A DNA stretch of 64,000 bases from Natroniella sulfidigena (GTDB lineage Bacteria > Bacillota > Halanaerobiia > Halobacteroidales > Halobacteroidaceae): positions 62,001 to 126,000 of the forward strand of contig NZ_JALKBY010000004.1 in the NCBI RefSeq assembly GCF_023223645.1, read 5' to 3'. Below, piece after piece: positions 24,228 through 33,886 of the stretch. Within the stretch, counting starts at the first letter, position 1. Each line of letters opens with the position of its first letter. The position numbers and the translations under genes are program-made. The notes under the pieces are model-generated. The model was given only the letters and a program-made list of their open reading frames with translations, did not search any database and was not told where the DNA came from.

Positions 24228-26303
24228 TTATAACTTCACCATCCCTACTGTCTGAACATTAAGATTAGGTTCTAATTCATTAAATGATAATACAACCAAA
24301 TTAGCAGCTATTTGTTGAGTCAACTCCTTGAAATGATATCTAATAATTGGAGCAGTCAATACAATTGGCTCATAGCCTTGATTGCTTACTTTTTCTACTT
24401 CTTGGGCCAAATTATTCAAAATCTGCTGTGTTGTATTAGGATCCAATGCTAAATAAGAACCTTGATCAGTATGCTCCATTGCTTCAGAAAGTTTTTCTTC
24501 TAATTGTGGTGCTAACGTAATCACATAAATATTACCGTTATCATCCTTATACTGTTTAGAAATATGCCGAGCCAACGCATCTTGTCTAACATACTCAGTC
24601 AAAATCTTCGTATCTTGTGTATTTCTTGCTTGATCAGCTAATACCTCTAAAATCGAAACTAAATCTCTAATTGAGATCCCTTCTTTTAATAAGTTCTGTA
24701 ATACCTTCTGTACCTGCCCAATCGATAATAGATCAGGAATCAACTCATCAACAACTGCTGAATGATCCTCTTTAACATTATCGATTAACTCTTTAACCTC
24801 TTGTCGTCCTAATAACTCATAGGCATGTGATTTAACCAATTCAGTTAGGTGAGTTGCTACTACAGAAGGAGGATCAACTATTGTATACCCTGCCATTTCT
24901 GCCTTTTCTTTTTCATCTTCATCGATCCATAAAGCAGGCAGACCAAAAGCTGGCTCTGTAGTCTCTATCCCTTCAATTTCCTCTGTAGCCATTCCTGAAT
25001 CCATTGCTAAGTATTTATCAACCAAAATTTCATGCTCTGCTATCTCAATTCCACGTAGATTAACCCGATAATGGGTCGGCTCTAACTGCATATTATCCCT
25101 AATTCTAATTGGAGGAATCACAATTCCTAACTCTAAAGCACACTGCCTTCTAATCATAGAGACTCGATCCAATAAATCTCCTCCTTGTTCAGGTACTACG
25201 AGGGGAATTAGATTATATCCTACTTCTACTTCCATTGGATCAACCTGCAATAGTTGAGTTATATTCTCTTGTTCGCGATACTCTTCAACCTCTTCTTCTT
25301 CTACAGCAGCCACCTCTTCTTGCACCTCTTGAACAGAAGTGTTATACAGAAGATAACCTAAGCCCCCTGCTAAAATAGCCAGTAACAAAAAAGGAAATGT
25401 CGGTAACGGACTAAAAGTCCCTAAGACAAATAAAACTACTGCAACCAATACTAAACTCTTAGGTTGGGCCAACAACTGCTTAGTAAAATCTTGACCTAAA
25501 TTCCCTTCCGAAGCTGCTCTAGTCACAACAATACCGGTTGCTGTAGAGATCAATAAAGCTGGAATTTGACTGACCAAACCATCACCAACAGTCAATAATG
25601 TATATGTCTGTAATGCCTCTGTAATTGGCATTCCTAGTTGAATAACCCCAATGATTAATCCACCTAAAACATTAATTAAAGTAATTATAATTCCTGCTAT
25701 TGCATCACCTTTCACAAACTTACTGGCACCATCCATTGCTCCATAAAAATCTGCTTCTTGGCGAATCTCTTCTCTTTTCTGCCTTGCTTCAGCTTCAGTA
25801 ATCAATCCTGAATTTAAATCAGCATCGATACTCATCTGCTTACCAGGCATAGCATCTAAAGTAAAACGAGCTGAAACTTCTGCTACCCTTTCAGCTCCTT
25901 TGGTAATTACAATAAATTGAATTGCAACTAAAATAACAAATATAACAAATCCTACTACATAATTTCCTCCCACAACAAAGTCTCCAAAAGCCTCGATTAC
26001 ATGTCCAGCATCTGCTTGACCTAAGATCAATCTGGTCGTAGAAACATTCAATGCTAATCTAAATAATGTAGCTATCAATAGTAATGATGGAAAGACAGAC
26101 AGCTCTAAAGGATTTACTAAATACATCGAGACTAACAAAATAGTTAGCCCTAAACTGATATTTAGCGTCAATAAAAGATCCAATAAAGCTGTCGGTAAAG
26201 GAATAATAAACATTATTACTACCATAATTACTGCTACTGCAAAGATAACATCATTATATTGGGCCAAATTACTCTGTTGAATTCTTTCTAAAGGTGTCGC
26301 CAC
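24228..26303 (-). CDS. flhA: Flagellar export gate protein FlhA
   Basis: Largest export-gate protein, forming the nonameric cytoplasmic ring of the flagellar type III apparatus. 691 residues, standard length. Residues ~20-330 have eight membrane segments. The FHIPEP-family signature in the second loop reads RFTLDAMPGKQMSIDADLNS near 145-164. The C-terminal 350 residues are the cytosolic domain that docks chaperone-substrate complexes. The gene lies 2 nt from flhB. Confidence 0.98.
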   Translation of the reverse strand: MATPLERIQQSNLAQYNDVIFAVAVIMVVIMFIIPLPTALLDLLLTLNISLGLTILLVSMYLVNPLELSVFPSLLLIATLFRLALNVSTTRLILGQADAGHVIEAFGDFVVGGNYVVGFVIFVILVAIQFIVITKGAERVAEVSARFTLDAMPGKQMSIDADLNSGLITEAEARQKREEIRQEADFYGAMDGASKFVKGDAIAGIIITLINVLGGLIIGVIQLGMPITEALQTYTLLTVGDGLVSQIPALLISTATGIVVTRAASEGNLGQDFTKQLLAQPKSLVLVAVVLFVLGTFSPLPTFPFLLLAILAGGLGYLLYNTSVQEVQEEVAAVEEEEVEEYREQENITQLLQVDPMEVEVGYNLIPLVVPEQGGDLLDRVSMIRRQCALELGIVIPPIRIRDNMQLEPTHYRVNLRGIEIAEHEILVDKYLAMDSGMATEEIEGIETTEPAFGLPALWIDEDEKEKAEMAGYTIVDPPSVVATHLTELVKSHAYELLGRQEVKELIDNVKEDHSAVVDELIPDLLSIGQVQKVLQNLLKEGISIRDLVSILEVLADQARNTQDTKILTEYVRQDALARHISKQYKDDNGNIYVITLAPQLEEKLSEAMEHTDQGSYLALDPNTTQQILNNLAQEVEKVSNQGYEPIVLTAPIIRYHFKELTQQIAANLVVLSFNELEPNLNVQTVGMVKL

Positions 26304-26305
26304 TC

Positions 26306-27367
26306 TTACGACCTCCTTTCTTCATCCATTTGATAAACATAAGCTAAGATTTCTGCTACAGCTTGATATAATTCATATGGTATCTCTTCACCAATCTCGA
26401 CCAACTTATATAATGCTCTTGCTAAAGGCTTCTCCTCTACAATTTCGATCTCATTCTCTATAGCAACTTCCTTAATTTTTTGGGCGATCTCTCCTTGGCC
26501 CTTAGCTATCAAGACTGGAACTTCCATTGTTTCCAAATCAAATTTAACAGCTACAGCAATATGAGTTGGGTTAGTAATCACTACATCCGCTTCCGGTACA
26601 TCTTGCATCATCCTACTCATAGCCATCTCTTGTTGTTTCTGTTTACGCTTCGATTTAACCTCTGGACTACCTTCCATCTGCTTTCGCTCTTCTTTAACCT
26701 CTTGTTTGGTCATTTTCAATTGCTGCTCATGCTCCCATTTTTGATAAATCAGATCAATAATACCTATAATAATCATAAAACCACTGACTCTCATTGCCAA
26801 AGAAAAAGCCGTATCACCGATTAATTCTAAAGCATGATTTAAGCCAACTGTAGTTAATAAAACATACTGATCCAATACACCCCTAATCGTTAAGTATGAT
26901 ATATAAGCAATAATTCCTACTTTTAATAAAGATTTAATTAATTCTACAAAAGTTCGCTTAGAAAGAAGCTGTTTGGCCCCTTCAATCGGATTTAACTTAC
27001 TTATTTTAGGAATCAAAGTCTTAGGAGTAAACAAAAAACCGATCTGTAAATAGGTAATTGCTACCCCTACTGCAGTAACTATAAACAGAATCGGTGCTAT
27101 CAATCTCAAACCTAAGAATCCTATTTCTAATAATAAATTATAAAAGTTATTAGCAGTCATCTCCATTGTCAAATAAATTGCAAATGATTTGTAAGTAAAT
27201 TCTATAATCTGATCTATCAAGTATCTCATCAAAAAATATAAAATTATAAAACTGAATAATAAAGTAAACGCACTATTTAACTCTTTGCTACTTGCCACTT
27301 GACCTTCTTCTCTAGCTTGTTGTCTCCGTTTGGGGGTGGGATCTTCGGTTTTTTCTTCTTCAGGCAT
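26306..27367 (-). CDS. flhB: Flagellar export switch protein FlhB
   Basis: Export-gate component whose autocleavage switches export from rod/hook to filament proteins. 353 residues with four membrane helices (about 30-215) and a cytosolic domain. The self-cleavage site NPTH is intact in VVITNPTHIAVAVKF (near 264-278). The N-terminal cytosolic stretch (EEKTEDPTPKRRQQAREEGQ) is typical. No second FlhB-like (YlqH) gene is seen at the rnhB end, in contrast to Bacillus. Confidence 0.97.
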   Translation of the reverse strand: MPEEEKTEDPTPKRRQQAREEGQVASSKELNSAFTLLFSFIILYFLMRYLIDQIIEFTYKSFAIYLTMEMTANNFYNLLLEIGFLGLRLIAPILFIVTAVGVAITYLQIGFLFTPKTLIPKISKLNPIEGAKQLLSKRTFVELIKSLLKVGIIAYISYLTIRGVLDQYVLLTTVGLNHALELIGDTAFSLAMRVSGFMIIIGIIDLIYQKWEHEQQLKMTKQEVKEERKQMEGSPEVKSKRKQKQQEMAMSRMMQDVPEADVVITNPTHIAVAVKFDLETMEVPVLIAKGQGEIAQKIKEVAIENEIEIVEEKPLARALYKLVEIGEEIPYELYQAVAEILAYVYQMDEERRS

Positions 27368-27371
27368 TAGC

Positions 27372-28157
27372 TCATCCTCTTTCTATCATTAAATTTAAGA
27401 GTTGATATAAATCACTAAATCGTTCCATAAATAACTCCTGCATAAAACTCAAATAATTAGGCAAAATAAAACCTAAAATAATCAAACCAACAAAGACCTT
27501 AGTCGGCAAACCCAACATAAAGACATTCATTTGAGGAACAGTTCGAGCAACTAGACCAAAAGCCAGATCAACAATAAAGACAATTGCCATAATCGGCAAA
27601 GCAATCTGAAAAGCTAACGGAAATAGATCACCAATAATCCTCAATACTGCCCTTAAAAACTGGGGTGTTGACTGAAAATTGGTCACTGGAACCAGTTTGA
27701 AGCTATCAGATAATAATCTCAATTGATAATGATGGGCATTGACCGCTAAAAAAAGTAAGGTTGCTAATACATTCTTAAATTGTCCTATCAAAGGTGCCTG
27801 AATCCCATGTAACGGATCCATAACACTGGCCATCATAAACCCCATTTTCCGATCAATAAATATTCCAGCCAACTGAACAGTAATAAATGTCAATTGCAAT
27901 AAAAACCCAACTACTAATCCAATAAACAACTCAACTACCAGTTGATATGCAGCCAGTAGTAATTGTTCAGGAACTTCAATCCCTTCCCACGATAGAGTCG
28001 GAAATAAGACAAAAATAATCAAAACTGCAAAACCAATTCGTAATCTACGTGGTAAAACCTCACTTCCAAAGATAGGAGCAACTACAAAAAAACCTATTAT
28101 CCGGGCCAACATTAAACTAAACCGATATACTTGAGTCAATAATTCTACTTGTTCCAT
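27372..28157 (-). CDS. fliR: Flagellar export protein FliR
   Basis: Integral membrane component of the FliPQR export pore. 261 residues with six membrane segments. Family-typical segments include FFVVAPIFGSEVLPRRLRIG (near 23-42) and GFLLQLTFITVQLAGIFIDR (near 83-102). It sits between fliQ and flhB, the invariant order. Confidence 0.95.
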   Translation of the reverse strand: MEQVELLTQVYRFSLMLARIIGFFVVAPIFGSEVLPRRLRIGFAVLIIFVLFPTLSWEGIEVPEQLLLAAYQLVVELFIGLVVGFLLQLTFITVQLAGIFIDRKMGFMMASVMDPLHGIQAPLIGQFKNVLATLLFLAVNAHHYQLRLLSDSFKLVPVTNFQSTPQFLRAVLRIIGDLFPLAFQIALPIMAIVFIVDLAFGLVARTVPQMNVFMLGLPTKVFVGLIILGFILPNYLSFMQELFMERFSDLYQLLNLMIERG

Positions 28158-28172
28158 GCTTACTCCACCTTA

Positions 28173-28442
28173 TTATCCAACATAGCTGGGAATATTGATA
28201 AATAACTCACCGACAAAATCCAACAAAACATTTAACATCCACGGACCAAAGACCATCAAAGCCAATAAAACAGCCAAAATTTTAGGAATAAAACTTAAAG
28301 TCTGCTCCTGAATCTGAGTCGTTGCCTGAAAGATACTAACTATCAAACCTGCTAACATTCCTAGTAGTAACATTGGTGCTGCTACTTGAATAGTTACCAA
28401 TAGTGCTTTACGTCCAATTTCAATTACTAAAGTTTGGCTCAT
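28173..28442 (-). CDS. fliQ: Flagellar export protein FliQ
   Basis: 89-residue two-helix membrane protein of the FliP5-FliQ4-FliR1 pore. The signature LIVSIFQATTQIQEQTLSFIPK (about residues 33-54, here only outlined) is clear, and membrane helices lie at about 15-38 and 54-78. Length equals the family norm. Confidence 0.96.
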   Translation of the reverse strand: MSQTLVIEIGRKALLVTIQVAAPMLLLGMLAGLIVSIFQATTQIQEQTLSFIPKILAVLLALMVFGPWMLNVLLDFVGELFINIPSYVG

Positions 28443-28460
28443 CTACTCTTCGCTCCTTAA

Positions 28461-29228
28461 TTAAAAAGTCTCAACTAAAGACTTGATTACTAAATACCAC
28501 CCATCGACCATTACAAACAAAAGTACTTTGAAAGGTAAAGAAATCATAACCGGTGGTAACATCATCATCCCCATTGACATCAAAACACTAGCTACAATCA
28601 TATCAATTACTATAAATGGAATATAGATAATAAATCCAATCTGAAAAGCTGTCCTTAATTCACTGGTAATAAATGCTGGTATCAAAATAAAAGTCGATAC
28701 ATCATCTTGATTATCAGGGCGTTCTAACTCTGACATATTAATAAATAAAGCAATATCCTTCTCTCTTGTATTGCTAAACATAAATTCCCGTAAGGGATCT
28801 AAAGTATTCTCTAAAGCTACACTCTGTTCAATCTCTTCTGCCAAATAAGGTTGTACAGCTTCCTGGTTAATCTGACCCCAGACAGGTGACATCACATAAA
28901 TTGTTAGAAAGATTGCCAAACCTATTAAAACCTGATTAGGAGGCATAGTCTGTGTTGCTAATCCTCTCCGCAACAAAGATAAAACTACAATAATTCTAGT
29001 AAACGCTGTTAATAAAATTAAAATTGCCGGTGCTAAGGTTAATACCGTTAGCAATATTAAAATCTGAAGAGAAGTAGCCAAATCCTGTTCTTCTGCACCT
29101 TCCCCGATTTGAACATCTAAATTAGGTAAGTTAAATTCAGTAACTGCTAAAGCACTACTCTGTACTAAGACTAATACCAGCAAAACTAATGTGATGATTA
29201 CTAAATACTTACTCTTCATTAACTCCAT
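28461..29228 (-). CDS. fliP: Flagellar export protein FliP
   Basis: Core of the export pore, 255 residues with a cleavable signal peptide (residues 1-28, ending SSALA). Family signatures: LTAFTRIIVVLSLLRRGLAT (near 73-92), NQVLIGLAIFLTIYVMSP (near 99-116) and FQIGFIIYIPFIVIDMIVAS (near 195-214). Its start overlaps the fliO 3' end by 20 nt, suggesting coupling with FliO, which stabilises FliP. Confidence 0.96.
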   Translation of the reverse strand: MELMKSKYLVIITLVLLVLVLVQSSALAVTEFNLPNLDVQIGEGAEEQDLATSLQILILLTVLTLAPAILILLTAFTRIIVVLSLLRRGLATQTMPPNQVLIGLAIFLTIYVMSPVWGQINQEAVQPYLAEEIEQSVALENTLDPLREFMFSNTREKDIALFINMSELERPDNQDDVSTFILIPAFITSELRTAFQIGFIIYIPFIVIDMIVASVLMSMGMMMLPPVMISLPFKVLLFVMVDGWYLVIKSLVETF

Positions 29229-29538
29229 CCTTACCCTTCTTGAAAAGATTTAATAATCCTACATCTTCTTTTACTGCTAAAGAATCAACAGCTAGGTCAA
29301 CTTCTTTAATAAATTCTAATTCCTCTTTGCTACTGGAGACTAACCAAACCTGGTCAACTACCTTAATTAAATATAACATCTGGTTGCTATTTAAATAACA
29401 ACGCTCTAACACCTTGATTTGATCAGTCTGATTTAATAAACCCTTCTTTCCTTGCAAAAATTTAATCACTAAATAAAACAGACCTAAGATAGCTACTAGT
29501 GTAATCAATACTTTGATAATTTCCAATCCATAGGACAT
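29209..29538 (-). CDS. fliO: Flagellar biosynthesis protein FliO (FliZ of Bacillus)
   Basis: Small membrane chaperone for FliP. 109 residues: one membrane helix (6-28), then a cytosolic domain with DQIKVLERCYLNSNQMLYLI (near 38-57), the FliO core, where Gram-positive homologues usually have longer N-terminal regions. The end is basic (FKKGKDGVNEE). It overlaps fliP and lies 16 nt after fliY; no cheY is present here, unlike Bacillus. Confidence 0.88.
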   Translation of the reverse strand: MSYGLEIIKVLITLVAILGLFYLVIKFLQGKKGLLNQTDQIKVLERCYLNSNQMLYLIKVVDQVWLVSSSKEELEFIKEVDLAVDSLAVKEDVGLLNLFKKGKDGVNEE

Positions 29539-29554
29539 AATATCAATCCTTAAT

Positions 29555-30757
29555 TTATAATTTCTTTAATCGCTCTTCAGCACTAACAATATCCGTAACT
29601 CTAAAGCCGAAGTTTTCATCAATTACAACTACCTCACCTTTAGCAATCAACTTTCCATTAACTAATAAATCAACTGCTTCTCCTGCTAACCTATCCAACT
29701 CAATTACAGAACCAGGACCTAAATCAAGAATCTCTTTGATTGACATCTTGCTTTTCCCTAATCTAACAGTTAATTCTAATGGAACATCATAAATTAAGCT
29801 AAGATCATTATTCAAATCACTAGCTAACTGTCCACCTAACTGTTCAAACTCAACACCTTCAACTTCAACATCTGGTTGAGGGCTCATCGATGAAGGTTGT
29901 TGCTGTCTTTGTTGAGGTTGTCTCTGCATTTGAGGTTGAGACTGTTGTTGCTGCGTTTGTTGCATTTGCTGCTGTTGAGGTTGCTGGCTTGGTGGTTCTT
30001 GTGAACTACTCTGTTGCTGAGGCTGCTGTGATTGTTCTGGTTTAGAGGTTACTTCTTCAGCTTCTACCTCTTCCTCTTGAGTTTCTCCCATCATCCCCTC
30101 CACTAACTGCTTAGCAAAATCCATAGTCATAATCTGGACAATTTGGCTATCTATCAAATCTCCAATATGCATATCAAATGCTACTTGAACAACTTGATCA
30201 TCTCCTGAAATACCTTTCAAATTAACATCATCACTGCTTAACTCCAATAATTCAGCATTTGGAGGAGAGATATTGATCTTATTACCTGCAAAAAAATCTG
30301 ACATTGATGTAGCAGCAGAACCCATCATCTGATTCATTGCTTCACCTACAGCACTGATATGTAACTCACTTAATTCGCCTGGCGGTTCTGTACCATCCCC
30401 ACCCATCATTAAATCAGCAATAATAGCAGCATCTTCTGTTTCAACAATTAATTGATTACTTCCTTGTAATCCCTCTACATACTGTACATCAACTAAAATA
30501 CATGGTCTAACATAACTGTCCACCAATTGATTAATTGTACTTAATGATACCTCAGGAGCTGTAATTTCTACTTTTTGATCCAATAAACCATATAAAGCTG
30601 TAGCAGCAGAACCCATAGATATATTGGCAACCTCTCCAATTGCATCCTTCTCTAAGGGACTCAATGATACTTCCTCACTCTGCTCAACTTGATCTTCTGT
30701 ATCATTTTCTTCTAATAAAGCACTAATTTCATCTTGAGATAAGACTTCATCACTCAT
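29555..30757 (-). CDS. fliY: Flagellar motor switch phosphatase FliY
   Basis: Switch protein combining CheC-like phosphatase and FliN domains. The ORF is open from 30778, but the ATG at 30757 has an ideal GGGAGGAGG site, giving 400 residues starting [17 protein letters not shown], the CheY-P-binding type motif. Both phosphatase sites are intact: DAIGEVAN and SAVGEAMN. A ~60-residue Gln/Pro-rich linker (about 225-285) leads to the C-terminal FliN domain ([20 protein letters not shown], then [17 protein letters not shown]). The linker is unusually Gln-rich. Start overlaps the fliM stop by 8 nt. It should remove phosphate from CheY-P at the motor. Confidence 0.95.
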   Translation of the reverse strand: MSDEVLSQDEISALLEENDTEDQVEQSEEVSLSPLEKDAIGEVANISMGSAATALYGLLDQKVEITAPEVSLSTINQLVDSYVRPCILVDVQYVEGLQGSNQLIVETEDAAIIADLMMGGDGTEPPGELSELHISAVGEAMNQMMGSAATSMSDFFAGNKINISPPNAELLELSSDDVNLKGISGDDQVVQVAFDMHIGDLIDSQIVQIMTMDFAKQLVEGMMGETQEEEVEAEEVTSKPEQSQQPQQQSSSQEPPSQQPQQQQMQQTQQQQSQPQMQRQPQQRQQQPSSMSPQPDVEVEGVEFEQLGGQLASDLNNDLSLIYDVPLELTVRLGKSKMSIKEILDLGPGSVIELDRLAGEAVDLLVNGKLIAKGEVVVIDENFGFRVTDIVSAEERLKKL

Positions 30758-31757
30758 CGTCTTCCTCCTCCCACTCATCTTGTTCTATCGTCGAATTAAT
30801 TTCAACAGCTAAATTACTGCCTTTTTTGCCTGGTTTTGCTCTGAATTTCTTACGGTTACTGACATGTACTGTCAAGTCTTCCTCTACTTTAGTATCTAAT
30901 TTAATAACATCTCCAACATTCAATTCTAACAACTGTTTAACAGTAATACTTGCTTTCCCTAGTTCAGCTATCACTGGCAATTTAGTCTTTCCTAACCTTT
31001 TCTTCAATTTGTCTAAAGTTTCAGTAGTTGAGCCTTTTCTTGATGTAGAAAACCAATATTGAGCACTCAATTTAGAAACAATTGGTTCTAATACTATATA
31101 AGGAATACAGATATTAATTAATCCTTCAACATCCCCAATCACTGTTTCTACTGTCGCTAAAATTACCATATCATTACTAGGAACAATTTGAGTAAATTGC
31201 GGATTAGATTCTAACTCTTTAAGGCGTGGTCTTAAATCAACCACATTTTCCCACGCTTCACTAAAACTATCTAAGATTCGTTTGTTGATCTTTTTTAGTA
31301 CTACCTCTTCAATATCAGTAAACTCCCTACTTCTGCTTAAAGAACCTCCTTTTCCTCCAAAGAGCCTCTCAACAATAGTATATGCTATCTTAGGATTCAT
31401 CTCAATAATAAACTCTCCATGAAGAGGATAAAAATCACAAACTGACATAATTGTAGGTTGTGGTAAAGAACGAATAAATTCATCATAAGATAACTGCTCA
31501 ATCGATGTTAATTCAGACTTAACCATCGTTCTTAACTGCGTAGAGATCGAAGTAGTCAATAATCGACAAAAACCTTCATAAATCATTCGCAAAGTCCTTA
31601 ACTGATCTTTAGATAGTTTATTAGGATGTTTAAAGTCATATACTTCTACTACTTCCTCATCTTCTTTCTTTAACTCATCTGCTTCTACTTTTCCAGACGA
31701 TACAGCATCCAATAATGAATCAATCTCATTTTGGGATAAAACTCTATTTGACGACAT
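30750..31757 (-). CDS. fliM: Flagellar motor switch protein FliM
   Basis: C-ring protein that binds CheY-P and FliG. 335 residues. N-terminal CheY-P motif [13 protein letters not shown] (near 6-18). The middle CheC-like domain has the FliG contact GGKGGS (near 135) and a C-terminal FliN-like SPOA domain from ~250 ([20 protein letters not shown]). An AGGGGG site precedes the ATG. Its upstream neighbour is a tiny ORF encoding another copy of the N-terminal motif. Confidence 0.97.
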   Translation of the reverse strand: MSSNRVLSQNEIDSLLDAVSSGKVEADELKKEDEEVVEVYDFKHPNKLSKDQLRTLRMIYEGFCRLLTTSISTQLRTMVKSELTSIEQLSYDEFIRSLPQPTIMSVCDFYPLHGEFIIEMNPKIAYTIVERLFGGKGGSLSRSREFTDIEEVVLKKINKRILDSFSEAWENVVDLRPRLKELESNPQFTQIVPSNDMVILATVETVIGDVEGLINICIPYIVLEPIVSKLSAQYWFSTSRKGSTTETLDKLKKRLGKTKLPVIAELGKASITVKQLLELNVGDVIKLDTKVEEDLTVHVSNRKKFRAKPGKKGSNLAVEINSTIEQDEWEEEDDE

Positions 31758-31822
31758 GAATCTACCCCCTACTTAATAAAAAAAGAAAATTAACAATCAT
31801 TGAAATCTATAATTAAAAGAGA

Positions 31823-31891
31823 TTACTCTTCTTCTGTCTTAGCTTTGATTAATTCATCTATCTCTTCTTGAGATAGAACTTCATCAGACAT
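31823..31891 (-). CDS. 22-residue ORF encoding a stand-alone FliM/FliY N-terminal (CheY-P-binding type) motif
   Basis: Between fliL and fliM lies an ATG ORF of 22 codons. It begins [15 protein letters not shown] and ends KAKTEEE. Its first 11 residues differ from the FliY start ([11 protein letters not shown]) at only one residue (E for D), and it matches the FliM start ([11 protein letters not shown]) over the motif. The start is preceded by AAAGGGGTGAT, an excellent ribosome site overlapping the fliL stop, 13 nt away; fliM starts 65 nt after its stop. It might be a real micropeptide that binds CheY-P, or the remnant of a deleted fliN/fliY copy. The sequence and ribosome site are seen; function is inference. 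Confidence 0.6.
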   Translation of the reverse strand: MSDEVLSQEEIDELIKAKTEEE

Positions 31892-31904
31892 TCATATCAC
31901 CCCT

Positions 31905-32357
31905 TTATTGAATCACAAATTCTGTAAAGAATACATTAGTAACTTCCCCTTCCAATAATTTCTCATTTATATTTTCCATGACCTCACTTCTTATCTCCAT
32001 TGCTCCCTGATCAGAAGTTACTTCTTCTTCTTCCTTACTTCTTAAAATAGAGATAATAGTGTCTCTAATCTGTGGCTTACGCTTATCTATCTCTTCAACA
32101 ACATCATCTTCATTAACTTCAACAGTAATGTTTACTCTAATAAACCTTCTTCCTCCAGTAAGATTAACTAAGAATTCACCTACCTCAGTAATTGGCCCTA
32201 ACTCTCTAGCCGTAGTGCTTACTTCAGTTTCCTCTCCTTGGTTAAAACCTCCTAAATTAACCATCATAAAGTAGGATATTCCGGTAGCTAACACTACTGC
32301 GATCAATATTCCTAAGATTAAGCTATAGTTTAAACCACTTTTCTTGTCCTCGCTCAT
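31905..32357 (-). CDS. fliL: Flagellar basal body-associated protein FliL
   Basis: 150-residue single-pass protein around the stator ring. The N-terminal membrane helix is at 11-30, followed by the periplasmic/extracellular FliL domain with GEFLVNLTGGRRFIRVNITV (near 58-77) and the C-terminal TNVFFTEFVIQ, the family's conserved ending. It lies 3 nt downstream of motB; next in the operon is the micro-ORF. Confidence 0.94.
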   Translation of the reverse strand: MSEDKKSGLNYSLILGILIAVVLATGISYFMMVNLGGFNQGEETEVSTTARELGPITEVGEFLVNLTGGRRFIRVNITVEVNEDDVVEEIDKRKPQIRDTIISILRSKEEEEVTSDQGAMEIRSEVMENINEKLLEGEVTNVFFTEFVIQ

Positions 32358-32360
32358 TAC

Positions 32361-33083
32361 TTATATCCCCCCATTAATCTCATCATCATCAGCCCTTAAA
32401 ATAATAATATCTACTCTACGATTTAACTCTCTATTTTCTGGTGTATCATTAGGTTCAATAGGTTTATATTTAGAATAACCTGCAGCAAACAACCGCTCTG
32501 GATTTACCTCTTGCTCTTCGATAAAATATCTAACTACATTGGTTGCTCTTGTTGTCGATAACTCCCAATTAGAAGGAAATCTAGGATTACTAATTGGTAA
32601 ATTATCTGTATGTCCTTCTATAGCTATCTCATTAGGAACCGTCTTTATAAATCCAGCTATTTTTTCTAAGATATCATAAGCACTATCTCTAATTTCTGCT
32701 TCTCCTAAAGGAAATAAAACCTTACCTGTAAAATGAATCGTTAAACCCCTATCTGTAATCTCTAATCTAACATCTTCTTCTAGCCCTTCTTCTGCAATAA
32801 AACCTGCTACCTGTTCATAAAATTCATCCATCTGCTCTGCACCTAATTCTTCAGTGGTCATCCCTGCATCTATCAATTCACTTCTAGAAATTGTTCGCCC
32901 ACCATCCATGATTCCTAAACTCCCTTGAAACCCTTGAATTGCCATCTCAAATTTTTGGACATCAACTTCAGCAAAAGAATATAACAGAACAAAAAAGGCT
33001 AGTAATAAAGTCATCATATCACCATAAGTAGTTAACCAATTACTACCGCCTTGTTCCTCTTCATCCCGTTTACGTCGCGGCAT
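32361..33083 (-). CDS. motB: Stator protein MotB
   Basis: Peptidoglycan-anchored stator subunit. The ORF is open from 33122 but the ATG at 33083, 13 codons in, has a GGTGGAGA ribosome site and gives the usual MPRRKRDEEE start, so I prefer it (240 residues, overlapping motA by 14 nt). The single membrane helix WLTTYGDMMTLLLAFFVLLY (near 16-35) contains the ion-binding Asp. The OmpA-like peptidoglycan domain has IEGHTDNLPISNPRFPSNWE (near 145-164). Whether the motor uses H+ or Na+ cannot be told. Confidence 0.95.
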   Translation of the reverse strand: MPRRKRDEEEQGGSNWLTTYGDMMTLLLAFFVLLYSFAEVDVQKFEMAIQGFQGSLGIMDGGRTISRSELIDAGMTTEELGAEQMDEFYEQVAGFIAEEGLEEDVRLEITDRGLTIHFTGKVLFPLGEAEIRDSAYDILEKIAGFIKTVPNEIAIEGHTDNLPISNPRFPSNWELSTTRATNVVRYFIEEQEVNPERLFAAGYSKYKPIEPNDTPENRELNRRVDIIILRADDDEINGGI

Positions 33084-33885
33084 TTCTCTCCACCGCCCCT
33101 CCCTCAGTTTCTTGCTCATCAAGTTCAGTACGAGATTTAGGAGCTAAAAAGGCTTTTAATTTTTCTTCTACAATCCGAGGGTTTTCTCCTGCTTGAATTG
33201 ATAAGATCCCTTCAATCATTACCTCTCTAATCAAAATCTCCTCTTCACTCTTAACCTTTAACTTCTGGGCCAACGGAACAAGGACTAAATTAGCAAGCAA
33301 TGCACCATATAGCGTCGTAATTAGAGCGGTTGCCATCCCCGGGCCAATTGCATCTGGATCATCTAAATGGCTTAACATTCCAATTAACCCAATTAATGTT
33401 CCAATCATCCCAAAGGCAGGTGCTAACTCTCCACCTTTTGCAAAAACTCCTCGATTAATAGCATGGCGTTGTTCTAAAAAGTCCAACTCAGTCTCTAATA
33501 TATTCCTAACCAGTTGAGGATCTGTTCCATCTACTACTAGTTGGATTCCTTTTTTCAAAAACTCATCATCCAATTGGTAAGCTTCATCCTCTAAAGCAAG
33601 CAACCCTTCTCTTCTTGCTTTTTCAGCAAAACTGACCAAAACAGAAATTATATCCCGTGGTTGATCTTGTTGCTCTGAAAAAGCTATCTTCAATGCTGCA
33701 GCTGCATTCTTTAACTGTTTAAAAGAATAAGCAATAATTACTCCACCCATTGTACCACCAACAACGATTAGAGCTGAAACAAGACTTGCATAAATAAGAA
33801 TACTTCCTTCTAATAACATCCCAGAAACTATTAGAACAATTCCTAAAACTAAACCTCCTATCGTTGCAAAATCCAAATTTGTCAC
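33070..33885 (-). CDS. motA: Stator protein MotA
   Basis: Ion-channel stator subunit of 271 residues with four membrane helices (about 5-25, 32-52, 150-170 and 180-205). The conserved region GGELAPAFGMIGTLIGLIGM (near 146-165) and PIALITTLYGALLANLVLVP-like segment (near 183-202) identify MotA. It forms a 5:2 unit with MotB, encoded immediately downstream. It follows flbD by 1 nt. Confidence 0.96.
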   Translation of the reverse strand: MTNLDFATIGGLVLGIVLIVSGMLLEGSILIYASLVSALIVVGGTMGGVIIAYSFKQLKNAAAALKIAFSEQQDQPRDIISVLVSFAEKARREGLLALEDEAYQLDDEFLKKGIQLVVDGTDPQLVRNILETELDFLEQRHAINRGVFAKGGELAPAFGMIGTLIGLIGMLSHLDDPDAIGPGMATALITTLYGALLANLVLVPLAQKLKVKSEEEILIREVMIEGILSIQAGENPRIVEEKLKAFLAPKSRTELDEQETEGGAVERNAAT

Positions 33886-33886
33886 C

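Noticed and set aside
30757-30778. Earlier FliY start at 30778
   Set aside because: The ATG at 30757 has the GGGAGGAGG site; the earlier start has none and overlaps fliM further.
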